Position numbers and translations under genes: made by a program. The notes beneath the pieces are model-generated. The model was not told where the DNA came from, ran no database searches, and saw only the letters and a program-made list of their open reading frames with translations. Source: CAYJBH01 sp964369965 (GTDB lineage: Bacteria; Bacillota; Clostridia; Oscillospirales; Ruminococcaceae). From it: a stretch of DNA of 64,000 bases. This document shows, piece after piece, positions 16,304 to 25,339 of this stretch (position 1 is the stretch's first letter; each line of letters starts with the position of its first letter). The DNA lies in the NCBI GenBank assembly GCA_964369965.1, contig CAYJGF010000001.1, positions 124,001 to 188,000 of the forward strand, given 5' to 3'.

Positions 16304-17374
16304 ATGAATCATAAATTGGCAATAATTGGTTTTGGTGGTATGGGCACTTGGCATTATGAAAAAATAACCGAGTGCATAGATAAAGTGACGGTTAAGGGTA
16401 TCTATGACATCCGTGAAGAAATGAACGAAAAGGCGAGAAAGTTGGGGCTTCATATCTACCGTTCCATCGACGAGATTGCGCAGGATAAAGAGATTGACAT
16501 GGTTACCATCGCCACGCCGAACAACTTCCATAAAGACATTTCCATAATAATGCTCGAAGCCGGCAAAAACGTCATCTGTGAAAAACCTGTCACCATGGAC
16601 GCCGCGGAGCTGGAGGATATTATCGCCGTGGCAAAGACCTCCGGCAAGGTGTTTTCCGTCCATCAAAACAGACGCTGGGACAAGGACTATAAGATCATCA
16701 AAAAGATTTTAGACGACAAGACACTCGGTGAGCCGTATTTTATCGAGAGCCGTGTGCAGGGTTCGCGCGGTGTCCTGCACGGTTGGAGAGGATATAAAGA
16801 GAATGGCGGTGGGATGCTCCTCGATTGGGGTGTGCATCTTATCGACCAAATGGTCTTTCTTATCGACAGCCCGATAGTTGAGGTCGGCGCTCACCTTTTC
16901 ACTGTCACTACGCCGGAGCACGGCGGCGAAATTGTGGACGACAACATGAAAGTTTTCCTGCGTTTTAAAAACGGTGTGTCCGGTATTGTGGATGTCTCCA
17001 CCAACTGTTTTGTCAACCATCCGCGTTGGCATGTATCCTGCGACGGTGGCACAGCAGTCATTGAGGATTTCTCCTGCAAGGGCGCAATGTTGCAGAAAAA
17101 ACTTGATAGCGAGATGCTGTGGGAGGATTCTATAGTCTATACCGAGGCAGGGCCGACAAGAACAATGGCACCTCGTCCAACCGAGACAATTATTGAAACA
17201 CCGTTGCCGAAAGTCATCACCGATTGGGGTGATTTCTATAAAAATATAGTCGATGTCATAGACAACGGCGCAGAGCTTATTGTCAAACCAACGGAGGCAC
17301 TGCGCATTATGAGGATCATCGACCTCGCTTTTGTTGCAAATGAACGCAAATGCGCCGTTCAATGTGAAATATAA
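16304..17374 (+). CDS. Gfo/Idh/MocA-family NAD(P)-dependent oxidoreductase (first copy)
   Basis: This 356-aa sugar or cyclitol dehydrogenase-like protein has an N-terminal Rossmann fold with LAIIGFGGMGTWHYEKI (about 4-20), the EKP motif NVICEKPVTMDA (about 91-102), and a C-terminal alpha/beta domain with GGGMLLDWGVHLIDQM (about 167-182), which supplies the conserved acid and His. The start at 16304 (MNHKLAII) is chosen over the upstream ATG at 16205 because AGAAAGGA lies 8 nt before it. The operon continues with a ThuA protein and a second Gfo/Idh enzyme. The substrate is unknown. Confidence 0.9.
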   Translation: MNHKLAIIGFGGMGTWHYEKITECIDKVTVKGIYDIREEMNEKARKLGLHIYRSIDEIAQDKEIDMVTIATPNNFHKDISIIMLEAGKNVICEKPVTMDAAELEDIIAVAKTSGKVFSVHQNRRWDKDYKIIKKILDDKTLGEPYFIESRVQGSRGVLHGWRGYKENGGGMLLDWGVHLIDQMVFLIDSPIVEVGAHLFTVTTPEHGGEIVDDNMKVFLRFKNGVSGIVDVSTNCFVNHPRWHVSCDGGTAVIEDFSCKGAMLQKKLDSEMLWEDSIVYTEAGPTRTMAPRPTETIIETPLPKVITDWGDFYKNIVDVIDNGAELIVKPTEALRIMRIIDLAFVANERKCAVQCEI

Positions 17375-17397
17375 ATTTTATTTGAAAGGAAATGTAA

Positions 17398-18117
17398 ATG
17401 TCTACCGAAAAAAAAGTACTTATTCTTCAAGGCGGCTGGGATGGACATGAGCCGGTGCTCGTCTCTAAAAGGTTTGCCGGTCTTATGGAGAAAAACGGTT
17501 ACAGCTGTGAGATCAGCGACACACTCGATGTCTGCAAAGATCTTGACATGTTGATGGGATTGGATCTCATTGTTCCCTGTTGGACAATGAGCACCATCGA
17601 GGAGGAGCTAAGCAAAAACATTCGCACCGCGGTGGCGTCCGGTGTTGGACTTGCCGGTTGCCATGGTGGCATGTGCGACGCTTTTCGCAACGATGTCGAC
17701 TGGCAGTTTATGACCGGCGGTCAATGGATCGCTCACCCCGGCAACGACGGCGTCGAATACATCGTCAACGTTCATAACGGCACAAGCCCCATTGTTGAGG
17801 GTCTTAGTGACTTTAAAGTGACAAGTGAGCATTATTATCTGCATGTCGACCCTGCAATTGAGGTGCTCGCCTCTACGAGATTTCCTCTAATTGCCGGCAA
17901 TCATATATCCAACAAACCTATTGACATGCCGGTCACATGGACGAAGTTTTGGGGCAACGGACGTGTGTTTTATACCGCACTCGGGCATCATGACGACGTT
18001 TTTGTCAACTCGCCAAATGCCGAGATAATGATGGAGCGCGGTATGCTCTGGGCGGCGCAGGGCAAGCAATATGCCATCGATAACAAGCTGACCACCGAAC
18101 GTTTTGAGGTTGAATAG
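17398..18117 (+). CDS. ThuA-domain protein
   Basis: A 239-aa protein of the ThuA (trehalose utilisation) family, a glutamine-amidotransferase-like fold that lacks the standard Cys-His-Glu triad of amidotransferases. Typical elements are VLILQGGWDGHEP (about 8-20), GVGLAGCHGGMCDAF (about 83-97), TSEHYYLHVDP (about 143-153) and the end GRVFYTALGHHDDVF (about 190-204). ThuA proteins often sit between Gfo/Idh oxidoreductases and may act in keto-sugar metabolism. The spacing to both neighbours (23 and 12 nt) supports one transcript. Confidence 0.88.
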   Translation: MSTEKKVLILQGGWDGHEPVLVSKRFAGLMEKNGYSCEISDTLDVCKDLDMLMGLDLIVPCWTMSTIEEELSKNIRTAVASGVGLAGCHGGMCDAFRNDVDWQFMTGGQWIAHPGNDGVEYIVNVHNGTSPIVEGLSDFKVTSEHYYLHVDPAIEVLASTRFPLIAGNHISNKPIDMPVTWTKFWGNGRVFYTALGHHDDVFVNSPNAEIMMERGMLWAAQGKQYAIDNKLTTERFEVE

Positions 18118-18129
18118 AAAGGGGTTTTC

Positions 18130-19236
18130 ATGAATAAAGTCAAGGTTGCAATGATTGGCGTGGGTTCAATCAGCGGTATCTATCTTAAAAACTTGACCGA
18201 GATGTTTAAAGAGGTCGAGATTTACGGCGTGTACGACCTTTTTCGCGATAGGGCCGAAAAAGCTCAGGAGGAGTACGGTATAGCAAAGGTCTATGACTCC
18301 CTCGATGAGATTTTTGATGACCCCGAGGTGGAGATAGTACTCAATCTGACACGCCCTTATGAGCATTTCGACGTAACCTCCCGCGCTTTAAAAGCCGGCA
18401 AGCACGTCTACACCGAAAAGCCACTCGGTGCAACATTTGAGGAGGGTGTCGCACTCGCCAAACTTGCAAAAGAGACCGGATTAATGTTGGGCGGTGCGCC
18501 GGACACGTTCCTCGGCAGTGGCATACAGACCTGCCGTCATATAATCGATAGCGATATGATAGGTGAGCCTATCGGCAGTGCTTGTTTTATGATCTGCCAC
18601 GGTCACGAGAGTTGGCATCCCGACCCTGCGTTTTATTACAAGCACGGCGGCGGCCCGATGATGGACATGGGTCCCTACTATGTGACCGCCCTCGTTAACC
18701 TTATGGGCGGTGTGAGCGGTGTGACCGGCGTGTCTAAAAGCATGTTTGACAAACGTGTCATCACCAGTGAACCGAAATATGGTGAGGTGGTAGACGTCGA
18801 GGTCCCGACCTACGTGACCGGCACCCTCCACTTTGACAGTGGGGCGGTCGGCACAATATTCACCACCTTTGATGTACATTATAACCAGCAGGCGCGTTTT
18901 GAGGTGTACGGCACCAAGGGCACGCTTATCGTCCCTGACCCGAATACCTTTGGCGGCGACATAAAACTCTATCGTCCGGAGGACGGCGAATTTAAAGATA
19001 TGCCGTTGCTTTTTGATTATAAAGAGAACTCGCGCGGTCTCGGACTTGCCGACATGGCAAAGGCTATTCGCACCGGCAGGCCGATGCGCGCCGGATTTGA
19101 CCTCGCACTGCATGTGTTGGAGATTATCTCGTCGTTTGACAAAAGTTCGGATGCCAAGGCATACCTGCCACTGACCACCCAGTATAAAGTGGCACCGCCT
19201 ATGAAAAATAACCCGATGAGCGGCATTTTGGATTAA
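18130..19236 (+). CDS. Gfo/Idh/MocA-family NAD(P)-dependent oxidoreductase (second copy)
   Basis: This 368-aa enzyme begins with the Rossmann motif VAMIGVGSISGIYLKNL (about 5-21), has the EKP motif HVYTEKPLGATFEEG (about 93-107), and GGGPMMDMGPYYVTALVNL (about 176-194) in the C-terminal domain. It is clearly diverged from the 16304 copy, so this is not a recent duplication. Together with ThuA it suggests stepwise oxidation and reduction of one sugar-derived compound. It ends 4 nt before the convergent trkH stop. Confidence 0.9.
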   Translation: MNKVKVAMIGVGSISGIYLKNLTEMFKEVEIYGVYDLFRDRAEKAQEEYGIAKVYDSLDEIFDDPEVEIVLNLTRPYEHFDVTSRALKAGKHVYTEKPLGATFEEGVALAKLAKETGLMLGGAPDTFLGSGIQTCRHIIDSDMIGEPIGSACFMICHGHESWHPDPAFYYKHGGGPMMDMGPYYVTALVNLMGGVSGVTGVSKSMFDKRVITSEPKYGEVVDVEVPTYVTGTLHFDSGAVGTIFTTFDVHYNQQARFEVYGTKGTLIVPDPNTFGGDIKLYRPEDGEFKDMPLLFDYKENSRGLGLADMAKAIRTGRPMRAGFDLALHVLEIISSFDKSSDAKAYLPLTTQYKVAPPMKNNPMSGILD

Positions 19237-19240
19237 CGGT

Positions 19241-20680
19241 TCATCTCCTCCACGCCGACGGCGCAAATAGCAGTATCATGGGGAGGATTTCCAGCCTGCC
19301 GATAACCATATTGAAGATAAGCACTATCTTGGACAGGTCGGAAAATTCAGAATAATTCCCGGTCGGACCGACCATGTCAAGACCGGGACCTATATTGTTA
19401 AGGCACGCAACCACCGCTGTGAACGAGGTTTCAAACGAAAAACCGTCCAGCGACACCACCAAAAATGAACCGAGCATGATGAATATATATAGCACAAAAT
19501 AGGTCTTGACCTCTTTGACTGTGCTATCCTCCACCCGTCGCCCCTGCAACCTCACTATGTTGACACTACTCGGGAAAAGTTGGGAGCGCAGGTCGGCACC
19601 CACCGACTTGACTAAAATAATAAATCGCGATACCTTTAGACCGCCACCGGTCGAACCTGCGGACGCGCCGACAAACATCAACAGGACGAGCAATGTCTTT
19701 GAAAACTCCGGCCAAAGGTCGAAGTCGGCTGTCGCATAGCCGGTGGTGGTCATTATGGTTGCGACCTGAAACGCCGCTATGCGAACCGCCTCACCGACAC
19801 TGTCGTACATAGTGTAGATATTAAATGCGATAACGGTTATGCTCGCGATGACTATACCGACATAAACTCGCAGCTCCTCATCAAAAAACACCTTGCCTAT
19901 CTGACGCACGAGCAATAGGAAATAGAGGTTGAAATTGATGCCGAACAGCAACATAAACACCGTTATAACCACCTCGATAGCAGGGTTTTCATACGCTGCT
20001 ATCGAGGCGTTTTTTATGGAAAAACCACCGGTGCCAGCCGTGCCGAACGAGTGGACAATACTGTCAAAAAGAGGCATACCGCAAAATAGCAACAGGATAA
20101 TCTCAATAATGGTCAGCGCAAGATATATCCCATAAAGCACCATGGCGGTGGTGCGCATTTTGGGCATTAATTTTGATACGGTAGGTCCCGGCACCTCGGC
20201 GCGCATAACAAACATGTTACGACCGCCGGAAAGTGGCAATATTGCAAGCAAAAAGACCAAAACTCCCATGCCGCCGATCCAGTGGGTGAAACTGCGCCAA
20301 AACAGCACCCCTTTATCAAGCACCTCCACGTCGCTGAGTATCGACGCCCCTGTCGTGGTGAAGCCGGACATGCTCTCGAAAACGGCATCCACAAAGCTGG
20401 ATGTCGAGCTGGAAAAAACAAACGGCAACGCACCGAAAACAGACAATGTAACCCATGATAGGGCGACAATGATAAATCCCTCACGGGCAAAAATACGTGT
20501 GTTTTTCGGCTTTAACAGCATGAGTAAAAAACCGAACAATGCCGTAACGGCGATGGCGGCTAACAGCGCCGTAGTGTCATTGCCGGAATAGATTAACGAC
20601 ACTATCAGCGGTGCTATCATCAGGACCGCCATACATAGTTGAACAATTCCGACCGTGTATCCGATCATCCTAAAATTCAT
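19241..20680 (-). CDS. trkH: TrkH/KtrB-family potassium uptake protein
   Basis: This 479-aa K+ channel-like subunit has four M1-P-M2 repeats. Selectivity-filter loops are visible in SGFTTTGASILSD (about 105-117), HSFGTAGTGGFSIKNAS (about 212-228), TTGYATADFDLWPEFS (about 312-327) and ACLNNIGPGLDMVGPTGNYS (about 432-451). It works with the cytoplasmic TrkA encoded just upstream (15-nt gap), which gates it by nucleotide binding. It ends convergently beside the Gfo/Idh operon. Confidence 0.93.
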   Translation of the reverse strand: MNFRMIGYTVGIVQLCMAVLMIAPLIVSLIYSGNDTTALLAAIAVTALFGFLLMLLKPKNTRIFAREGFIIVALSWVTLSVFGALPFVFSSSTSSFVDAVFESMSGFTTTGASILSDVEVLDKGVLFWRSFTHWIGGMGVLVFLLAILPLSGGRNMFVMRAEVPGPTVSKLMPKMRTTAMVLYGIYLALTIIEIILLLFCGMPLFDSIVHSFGTAGTGGFSIKNASIAAYENPAIEVVITVFMLLFGINFNLYFLLLVRQIGKVFFDEELRVYVGIVIASITVIAFNIYTMYDSVGEAVRIAAFQVATIMTTTGYATADFDLWPEFSKTLLVLLMFVGASAGSTGGGLKVSRFIILVKSVGADLRSQLFPSSVNIVRLQGRRVEDSTVKEVKTYFVLYIFIMLGSFLVVSLDGFSFETSFTAVVACLNNIGPGLDMVGPTGNYSEFSDLSKIVLIFNMVIGRLEILPMILLFAPSAWRR

Positions 20681-20695
20681 GTCGCGACGTTCCCT

Positions 20696-22045
20696 CTACT
20701 CAAATATTTCGGAAAGATCCCGTATCCTCGGGAGGGTGGTGGTGACGATGACCCGATCGCCCACCTCGATGGTGGACTCGCCCGACGGGTAGATTATTTT
20801 GCCCTTGCGCATAATACAAGCTATCAGTGCGAGGGGGTTTATCACAAGCTCGGCAAGCGGTATACCGATGAATTCACTGTGCTCCGCCTTAAAGTCCAGT
20901 GCCTCCACCTGACCGTCCAGTATACGATAGAGCGCGTTGACCTTACTGCCCATGCTGTTTTGCATGGCGCGCACATAGCTCACTATCTGGGCGGCGGTAA
21001 TATATTTCGGGGATATGACGGTGTGTAGGTGCAGATCCTCCAATATAGAGTTGAAAGATTGTCTGCTTATCTTGGTGACGACCTTGCACTCCGGATTTTG
21101 TACCATCAGTGATATGATGACATTCTGCTCGTCCATGCCGGTCAATGCGACCAGTGCGTCGGCGGCGTCGAGTCGTGCCTCACGCCAGAGGTCGGCGTTG
21201 GTGCCGTCCCCACACAGGACTTTCGCGCCCGGCAACAGTTCACATAACTGCGCCGCGCGTGCATAGTCTTTCTCCACAATTTTGACCTGTATGCCCTGTT
21301 TTAACAGCGATAGAGTCAAATAATATGCGATGGTGCCACCACCTATTATAACCACATCTCGAACCGTCTTTTTAAATATGCGGAGTTTTTTGAAAAACCG
21401 TGAGATTTTACTGCGGTTGCCGGTGATGGAGATTTTATCGTCCACCTCAAAAACAAAGTCACCGTTGGGGATAAACACATCCTCACCGCGGTCGACCGCG
21501 CACACAATAAAGCCGTCCTGCGATTCTTTTCGAAGATCGGCAAGACGACGTCCTATGATGGGGTTGCCCTCCATCAACTTTATCTCGACAACTTCAACCT
21601 TACCGCCGGCAAAAGTGTCGACGTTGACGGCGGAGGGGAAACGCAAAACCTTGAGTATCTCTATCGCACTCTCTTTTTCCGGATTGATGGTCATGGAAAG
21701 ACCCATCTCTTCCCTCAAAAATGAAAGAGATTTAAGATAGTCCATGGTGCGAACTCGCGCGATGGTGTGGCTGGTGCCGAGTTTTTTGGCGAGCATACAG
21801 GATAGAATGTTAATCTCATCCATCGAGGTCGCCGCGATAAGCAGGTCGGCAGTCTCCGCCCCTGCCTCGCGAAGTGTGTCGATATTGGCACCGTTGCCCT
21901 TGATTGTGATGACATCAAGGCGGTTTTTAGAGTCGGTGAGAACCTCCTCCTTGCTGTCAATGACAACAAGGTCGTGACCCTCAAGTGCCAAAAGGCGTGT
22001 GAGGGTAAATCCGACCTTGCCGTCGCCGACTATAATAATGTTCAT
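20696..22045 (-). CDS. trkA: Trk potassium system regulatory subunit (two RCK domains)
   Basis: This 449-aa cytoplasmic protein has two RCK modules. The first starts MNIIIVGDGKVGFTLTRLLA with a GxGxxG NAD-binding loop, followed by a TrkA-C domain (about 140-220). The second starts VVIIGGGTIAYYLTLSLL (about 232-249), with its own TrkA-C domain at the end. It gates TrkH in response to NAD(H) or ATP/ADP. Its ribosome site GGGGGAG and the first base of its ATG fall at the edge of a 163-bp MITE-like element. Confidence 0.94.
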   Translation of the reverse strand: MNIIIVGDGKVGFTLTRLLALEGHDLVVIDSKEEVLTDSKNRLDVITIKGNGANIDTLREAGAETADLLIAATSMDEINILSCMLAKKLGTSHTIARVRTMDYLKSLSFLREEMGLSMTINPEKESAIEILKVLRFPSAVNVDTFAGGKVEVVEIKLMEGNPIIGRRLADLRKESQDGFIVCAVDRGEDVFIPNGDFVFEVDDKISITGNRSKISRFFKKLRIFKKTVRDVVIIGGGTIAYYLTLSLLKQGIQVKIVEKDYARAAQLCELLPGAKVLCGDGTNADLWREARLDAADALVALTGMDEQNVIISLMVQNPECKVVTKISRQSFNSILEDLHLHTVISPKYITAAQIVSYVRAMQNSMGSKVNALYRILDGQVEALDFKAEHSEFIGIPLAELVINPLALIACIMRKGKIIYPSGESTIEVGDRVIVTTTLPRIRDLSEIFE

Positions 22046-22211
22046 ATTACTCCCCCAATTAAATCATGGACAAAGATTGTCGAGGAATTTTGTTTGTAAT
22101 TCAAGGAAAAGGTTCTTTTTAATGCTCCCTGCATTAAAAACGGTTCTTTGACGCGGAAGTGCGGACAAAATTACCGACAAGATTGTTCACTGTTTACTTG
22201 GGGGAGCAATA
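22045..22211. mobile_element. MITE-like palindromic element with TA duplication between jag and trkA
   Basis: TA at 22045-22046 and at 22210-22211 flank a 163-bp segment. Its ends, TTACTCCCCCAATTAAA and the complement of the right end TTGCTCCCCCAAGTAAA, match at 15 of 17 positions. Partial inverted similarity continues inward, and the centre is a perfect TTTTTAATGC/GCATTAAAAA stem (22116-22125, 22131-22140). TA duplication with such ends is typical of IS630/Tc1-mariner MITEs. It has no reading frame. It begins 11 nt after the jag stop and ends at the A of the trkA start codon. Confidence 0.6.
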
Positions 22212-22221
22212 TACTATTGCC

Positions 22222-23277
22222 TTATAGATCAATCTTGGAAAAAAGAGGTTTTGCGGTGTCGTCGTCCACCTTTTCGGTGCGTGTCGAGACAACGGGGGGT
22301 TGTTTCGGACGGCGGTCACGATCTCTGTCGCTGCGTTGATTTCTACCACGGCCATTGCGGTCACCTCTGCCATCACGCTCGCCTCGGTCATCACGCCTTG
22401 GTCCACGTCTGCCGCGATCGCGGTCGGAATAACGGATGTTGCCGGTTAGCCCCTCCGCCTCGCTGTATATCACGATGTGACGGCGCTCGCCATCACCCTG
22501 CGATTCGCTTGCAACGCCCTCTATTTCACCGATTGCGGTGTGGATAATTCTGCGCTCATAGGGGTTCATCGGCTCTAAAGCATAAGGTCTGCCACTGTTC
22601 AAAACGTTGGTCGCGATACGTTTTGCAAGCTCGCCGAGATCGCTCTCGCGCTTTTCACGGTAGCCTGCAACGTCCAGTGACATCTTCTCAAAGTTGCCGC
22701 CTATGCTGTTCGCGACAAGAGAGGTCAGGTAGGACAACGCCTCCATAGTTTCGCCCCTTTTGCCTATGAGTATAGACAGATTTTCGCCGGCTATGCCGAG
22801 AACCGCACCACGGTCAGCAGGCTCGGGAGTTATGGTGACATCGCCGAGTTCCATCGCCCCGAAAACCTTGGATAAAAACTCCGATGCTATCTCGGTTTTG
22901 CGGCCCAGCGTCGCTATATCCTCCTCGGTACGAACGTTTGAGCGCGGTTGACGAGGGGCGGAATGTTGCTTGGGTTTGTTTTGTTTTTGTTGCTTGACAT
23001 TCTGTGACGACTGCTCGGTTTTTTGCGGTGCCGGCTTTGGAGCAGGCTTTTTGGGCGCGGCAGGACTCTGTGCAGGTGCAGGGGCGCTCACAGCCGGTGC
23101 GGGTATAGGCTCATCGCGCGTAATCTTTACCTTTGCAGGGGTGGATTTGAAAATGCGACGCACCGGTGTCTCCAGTATTTCGACCGAGACATCGTCGCGG
23201 GACAGACCGAGTTGAGCAAGCCCCTCTTCAATGGCAATATCTATTGTTTTGCCGGTGCAGATTATCTCGTTTTGCAT
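22222..23277 (-). CDS. jag: Jag/KhpB RNA-binding protein with an arginine-rich tail
   Basis: A 351-aa protein with a Jag N-terminal domain (about 1-52), a long Pro/Ala/Lys/Gln-rich linker (about 60-115), a KH domain with ISILIGKRGETMEALSYL (about 177-194), an R3H domain ending RRIIHTAIGEIEGVASESQG (about 247-266), and a C-terminal extension rich in Arg, Asp and Gly (about 283-325). Relatives usually end soon after R3H, so this RGD-rich tail is unusual and suggests extra RNA contact. It is the last gene of the rpmH cluster and starts 39 nt after yidC. Confidence 0.9.
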   Translation of the reverse strand: MQNEIICTGKTIDIAIEEGLAQLGLSRDDVSVEILETPVRRIFKSTPAKVKITRDEPIPAPAVSAPAPAQSPAAPKKPAPKPAPQKTEQSSQNVKQQKQNKPKQHSAPRQPRSNVRTEEDIATLGRKTEIASEFLSKVFGAMELGDVTITPEPADRGAVLGIAGENLSILIGKRGETMEALSYLTSLVANSIGGNFEKMSLDVAGYREKRESDLGELAKRIATNVLNSGRPYALEPMNPYERRIIHTAIGEIEGVASESQGDGERRHIVIYSEAEGLTGNIRYSDRDRGRRGPRRDDRGERDGRGDRNGRGRNQRSDRDRDRRPKQPPVVSTRTEKVDDDTAKPLFSKIDL

Positions 23278-23316
23278 ATTAAAATTCCTTTCATGTTATA
23301 TGAAATGTAGACAAAA

Positions 23317-24318
23317 TCAGTCCTCGTATTTTTTTGAAAACGCCTCTCGTGCCTGTTGCAGGCGAATTTTTTCCAGTTCGGTCTGGGAGACATTTTTCTC
23401 CACAATCTCACCCTGTGGTGTCTCCACCTTGACCACCTTGGTTTTTTTCTTTTTATTCTTGCGTTTCTCCTCAATTTCCTGCTGAAATTGTGCTTTTAAA
23501 ACCTCCGGGTCGTGGATTTTGCGCACGATAATGCTCTGTGCGAGGTTGAGCAGGTTGGAGCCTATCCAGTAAAAGGTAACGCCGGCAGGCATAGAAAAAC
23601 CGAAAAACAGGAACATAACGCTGGATATGTAGGGCAACATCTTCATGGAGCCCTCCATCTTTGCGCCGGAAACCTTGGTGGAGACGGTCATGGAAAGTAC
23701 CATGGTGGCAAAGGACAGAATAGGGATAATCCAGATTATGTCAAGGTCGGAGAAAGATGGGGTTGTCGCAAGGTTCATGCCGAAAAAGTTAAGATCCAGC
23801 GACTCGATACGTGCAAGCTCATCGGACGTGAAAATGTCGGAGTACTCTGAGGGGGATTGTTGTATAGCACTGATTAGTGTCGCCTCAATCCCTCGAATAG
23901 CGGCGTCGAGACCGGATATCTCCATCGCGGAGGCAAGCGCCTCTTTAGAGACGTTCACGATATAGGTGAGAGGATTATACACAACGTCGATAAGACCAAA
24001 GAGAATTGGCATCTGCACCAAAAGGGGCAGACAGCCGGCAAGAGGGGAGTAGCCATGCTCCTGTTGCAGGCGCATTAACTCCTCTTGTTGACGTTGTTTA
24101 TCGTTGGCGTAGGTCTTATTTATCTCACTTAAAACCGGTTGAAATGCCGCCATCTTGGCAGAGGATTTTTGTTGCTTTAGCGCAAGGGGGAAGAGCAGTA
24201 GTTTGGTTGCAAGCGCGAATAAAAATAAGGACAGCCAGTAGGAGCCGGCAAACCCTTGTATAGCACGCATGACAATGCCCAAAATGCTCGGGATAAATGT
24301 CGTGATAGATTCCCACAT
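23317..24318 (-). CDS. yidC: YidC/Oxa1-family membrane protein insertase
   Basis: This 333-aa Gram-positive-type YidC (SpoIIIJ-like) inserts proteins into the membrane with or without Sec. It has the five-helix core with LLFPLALKQQKSSAKMAAFQ (about 46-65), which contains the cytoplasmic hairpin start. PVLSEINKTYANDKQRQQEE follows, then GCLPLLVQMPILFGL (about 97-111) and late helices with FFGFSMPAGVTFYWIGSNLL. The C-terminal tail is basic, as in paralogs that bind ribosomes. It lacks the large periplasmic domain of Gram-negative YidC. No lipobox cysteine is visible at the N-terminus. Confidence 0.95.
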   Translation of the reverse strand: MWESITTFIPSILGIVMRAIQGFAGSYWLSLFLFALATKLLLFPLALKQQKSSAKMAAFQPVLSEINKTYANDKQRQQEELMRLQQEHGYSPLAGCLPLLVQMPILFGLIDVVYNPLTYIVNVSKEALASAMEISGLDAAIRGIEATLISAIQQSPSEYSDIFTSDELARIESLDLNFFGMNLATTPSFSDLDIIWIIPILSFATMVLSMTVSTKVSGAKMEGSMKMLPYISSVMFLFFGFSMPAGVTFYWIGSNLLNLAQSIIVRKIHDPEVLKAQFQQEIEEKRKNKKKKTKVVKVETPQGEIVEKNVSQTELEKIRLQQAREAFSKKYED

Positions 24319-24377
24319 AGATTAGAAAACCATTCCTTTCTAAAAGGTCGTACAAGTAGATGTAAGATGATAATAAA

Positions 24378-24623
24378 TTAACGATCTCTTTTCAGGGTGA
24401 ACTCCTCCGGCACGGGGTCAAAACCGAAACCTCCAAACGGATTGCAACGCAGTATCCGCAAAAACGCCAAAAGACCACCCCGCAAAACTCCGTGTAGCGA
24501 GATAGCCTCGATAGCATAACGGCTACAAGTTGGTGTATAGCGGCAGTGGTGGCCGAGGAGGGGAGATATAAGAAGTTGATATCCCCTTATAGGTAGTATA
24601 AACAATTGTCTCACAAAACGCAT
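24378..24623 (-). CDS. yidD: Membrane protein insertion efficiency factor YidD
   Basis: An 81-aa protein with the full family pattern: FILPIRGYQLLISPLLGHHC (about 8-27), YTPTCSRYAIEAISLHGVLRG (about 29-49) and ILRCNPFGGFGFDPVP (about 58-73). It assists YidC at the membrane through an amphipathic helix. Its first 13 nt overlap the end of rnpA, the usual arrangement. Confidence 0.95.
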   Translation of the reverse strand: MRFVRQLFILPIRGYQLLISPLLGHHCRYTPTCSRYAIEAISLHGVLRGGLLAFLRILRCNPFGGFGFDPVPEEFTLKRDR

Positions 24624-24937
24624 CGTTTTTTTAGGTGTCGTTCAATTATTCCGGCAAGCTCGGTGCTTTTTGATGTGGCGGTAGCGCTCCTTGCGACCAA
24701 CACGATATCGTACCCGAGACCTGTTGGAATGACGGCATTTGCTGCCTCACGCAGTATCCGTCTTGCTCTGTTTCTTGTAACGGCACCTCCTATTTTTTTC
24801 GAGGTGGTTATCCCGAGCCTTGTCTCACCGAGTTTGTTTTTATAAAGATAGGTGACAACAAGGGGGTGTGTTATGTAGCTCCCGCGTCTGTAACAACGAG
24901 AAAACTCATAGTTTTTGTTCAACGAGCGGTGGCGCAC
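24611..24937 (-). CDS. rnpA: Ribonuclease P protein component
   Basis: This 108-aa basic protein subunit of RNase P processes tRNA 5' ends together with the rnpB RNA, which is not in this window. It shows the family RNR motif region KKIGGAVTRNRARRILREA (about 45-63), preceded by LGETRLGITTS. It lies 2 nt after rpmH and overlaps yidD, as in most Firmicutes. Confidence 0.95.
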   Translation of the reverse strand: MRHRSLNKNYEFSRCYRRGSYITHPLVVTYLYKNKLGETRLGITTSKKIGGAVTRNRARRILREAANAVIPTGLGYDIVLVARSATATSKSTELAGIIERHLKKRCVL

Positions 24938-24939
24938 CG

Positions 24940-25074
24940 TTAAATTCCGAGAACGGCACGACCTCTCGAGCGACGACGGGCAAGCACCTTGCGACCGTTT
25001 TTGCTCTTAGAGCGGGCAAGAAATCCGTGCACACGAGCGCGGTGACGTTTTTTTGGTTGGAATGTTCTTTTCAT
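24940..25074 (-). CDS. rpmH: Ribosomal protein L34
   Basis: The 44-aa protein starts MKRTFQPKKRHRARVHGF and ends NGRKVLARRRSRGRAVLGI, matching L34. The ATG at 25074 is taken as the start; in-frame upstream codons to 25149 are untranslated leader. AAGGATT precedes it. It is the first gene of the rpmH-rnpA-yidD-yidC-jag unit. Confidence 0.96.
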   Translation of the reverse strand: MKRTFQPKKRHRARVHGFLARSKSKNGRKVLARRRSRGRAVLGI

Positions 25075-25211
25075 ATTAATAATCCTTTCTACATTTAAAG
25101 AGGCGATTTTCAACGATAACTCAGTCAAAACGCAGCGTTTATACGGCAATAATCAACTTTTTTCGCACAGATAAGCCGCGACAACCTCTTTCAGTCCACA
25201 TTAGCCTTTGT

Positions 25212-25240
25212 ATTATATCAAAAAAGACCGAGATTGTCAA
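25212..25240 (-). promoter_or_regulatory. rpmH operon promoter
   Basis: On the minus strand, -35 TTGACA (plus 25235-25240), 17 bp, and -10 TATAAT (plus 25212-25217) form a consensus sigma-A promoter. It gives an rpmH leader of about 130 nt. Confidence 0.85.
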
Positions 25241-25304
25241 GCGGTTTGAGATATTATTTATTTGGTCTTATTTTGAAACAAACGAACAATTATTGATTAA
25301 AGTA

Positions 25305-25333
25305 TTGACATTTATTGAAATATATTATACAAT
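25305..25333 (+). promoter_or_regulatory. tracrRNA promoter
   Basis: -35 TTGACA (25305-25310), a 17-bp spacer and -10 TACAAT (25328-25333) place the transcription start near 25340, directly before the anti-repeat. Read-through of the tracrRNA terminator could also supply cas9 mRNA, since no other promoter is evident between them. Confidence 0.85.
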
Positions 25334-25339
25334 AAATAC

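Noticed and set aside
22046..22221. A c-di-AMP or K+ riboswitch before trkA
   Set aside because: No recognisable ydaO or kimA core; the TA-flanked inverted repeat explains the structure better.
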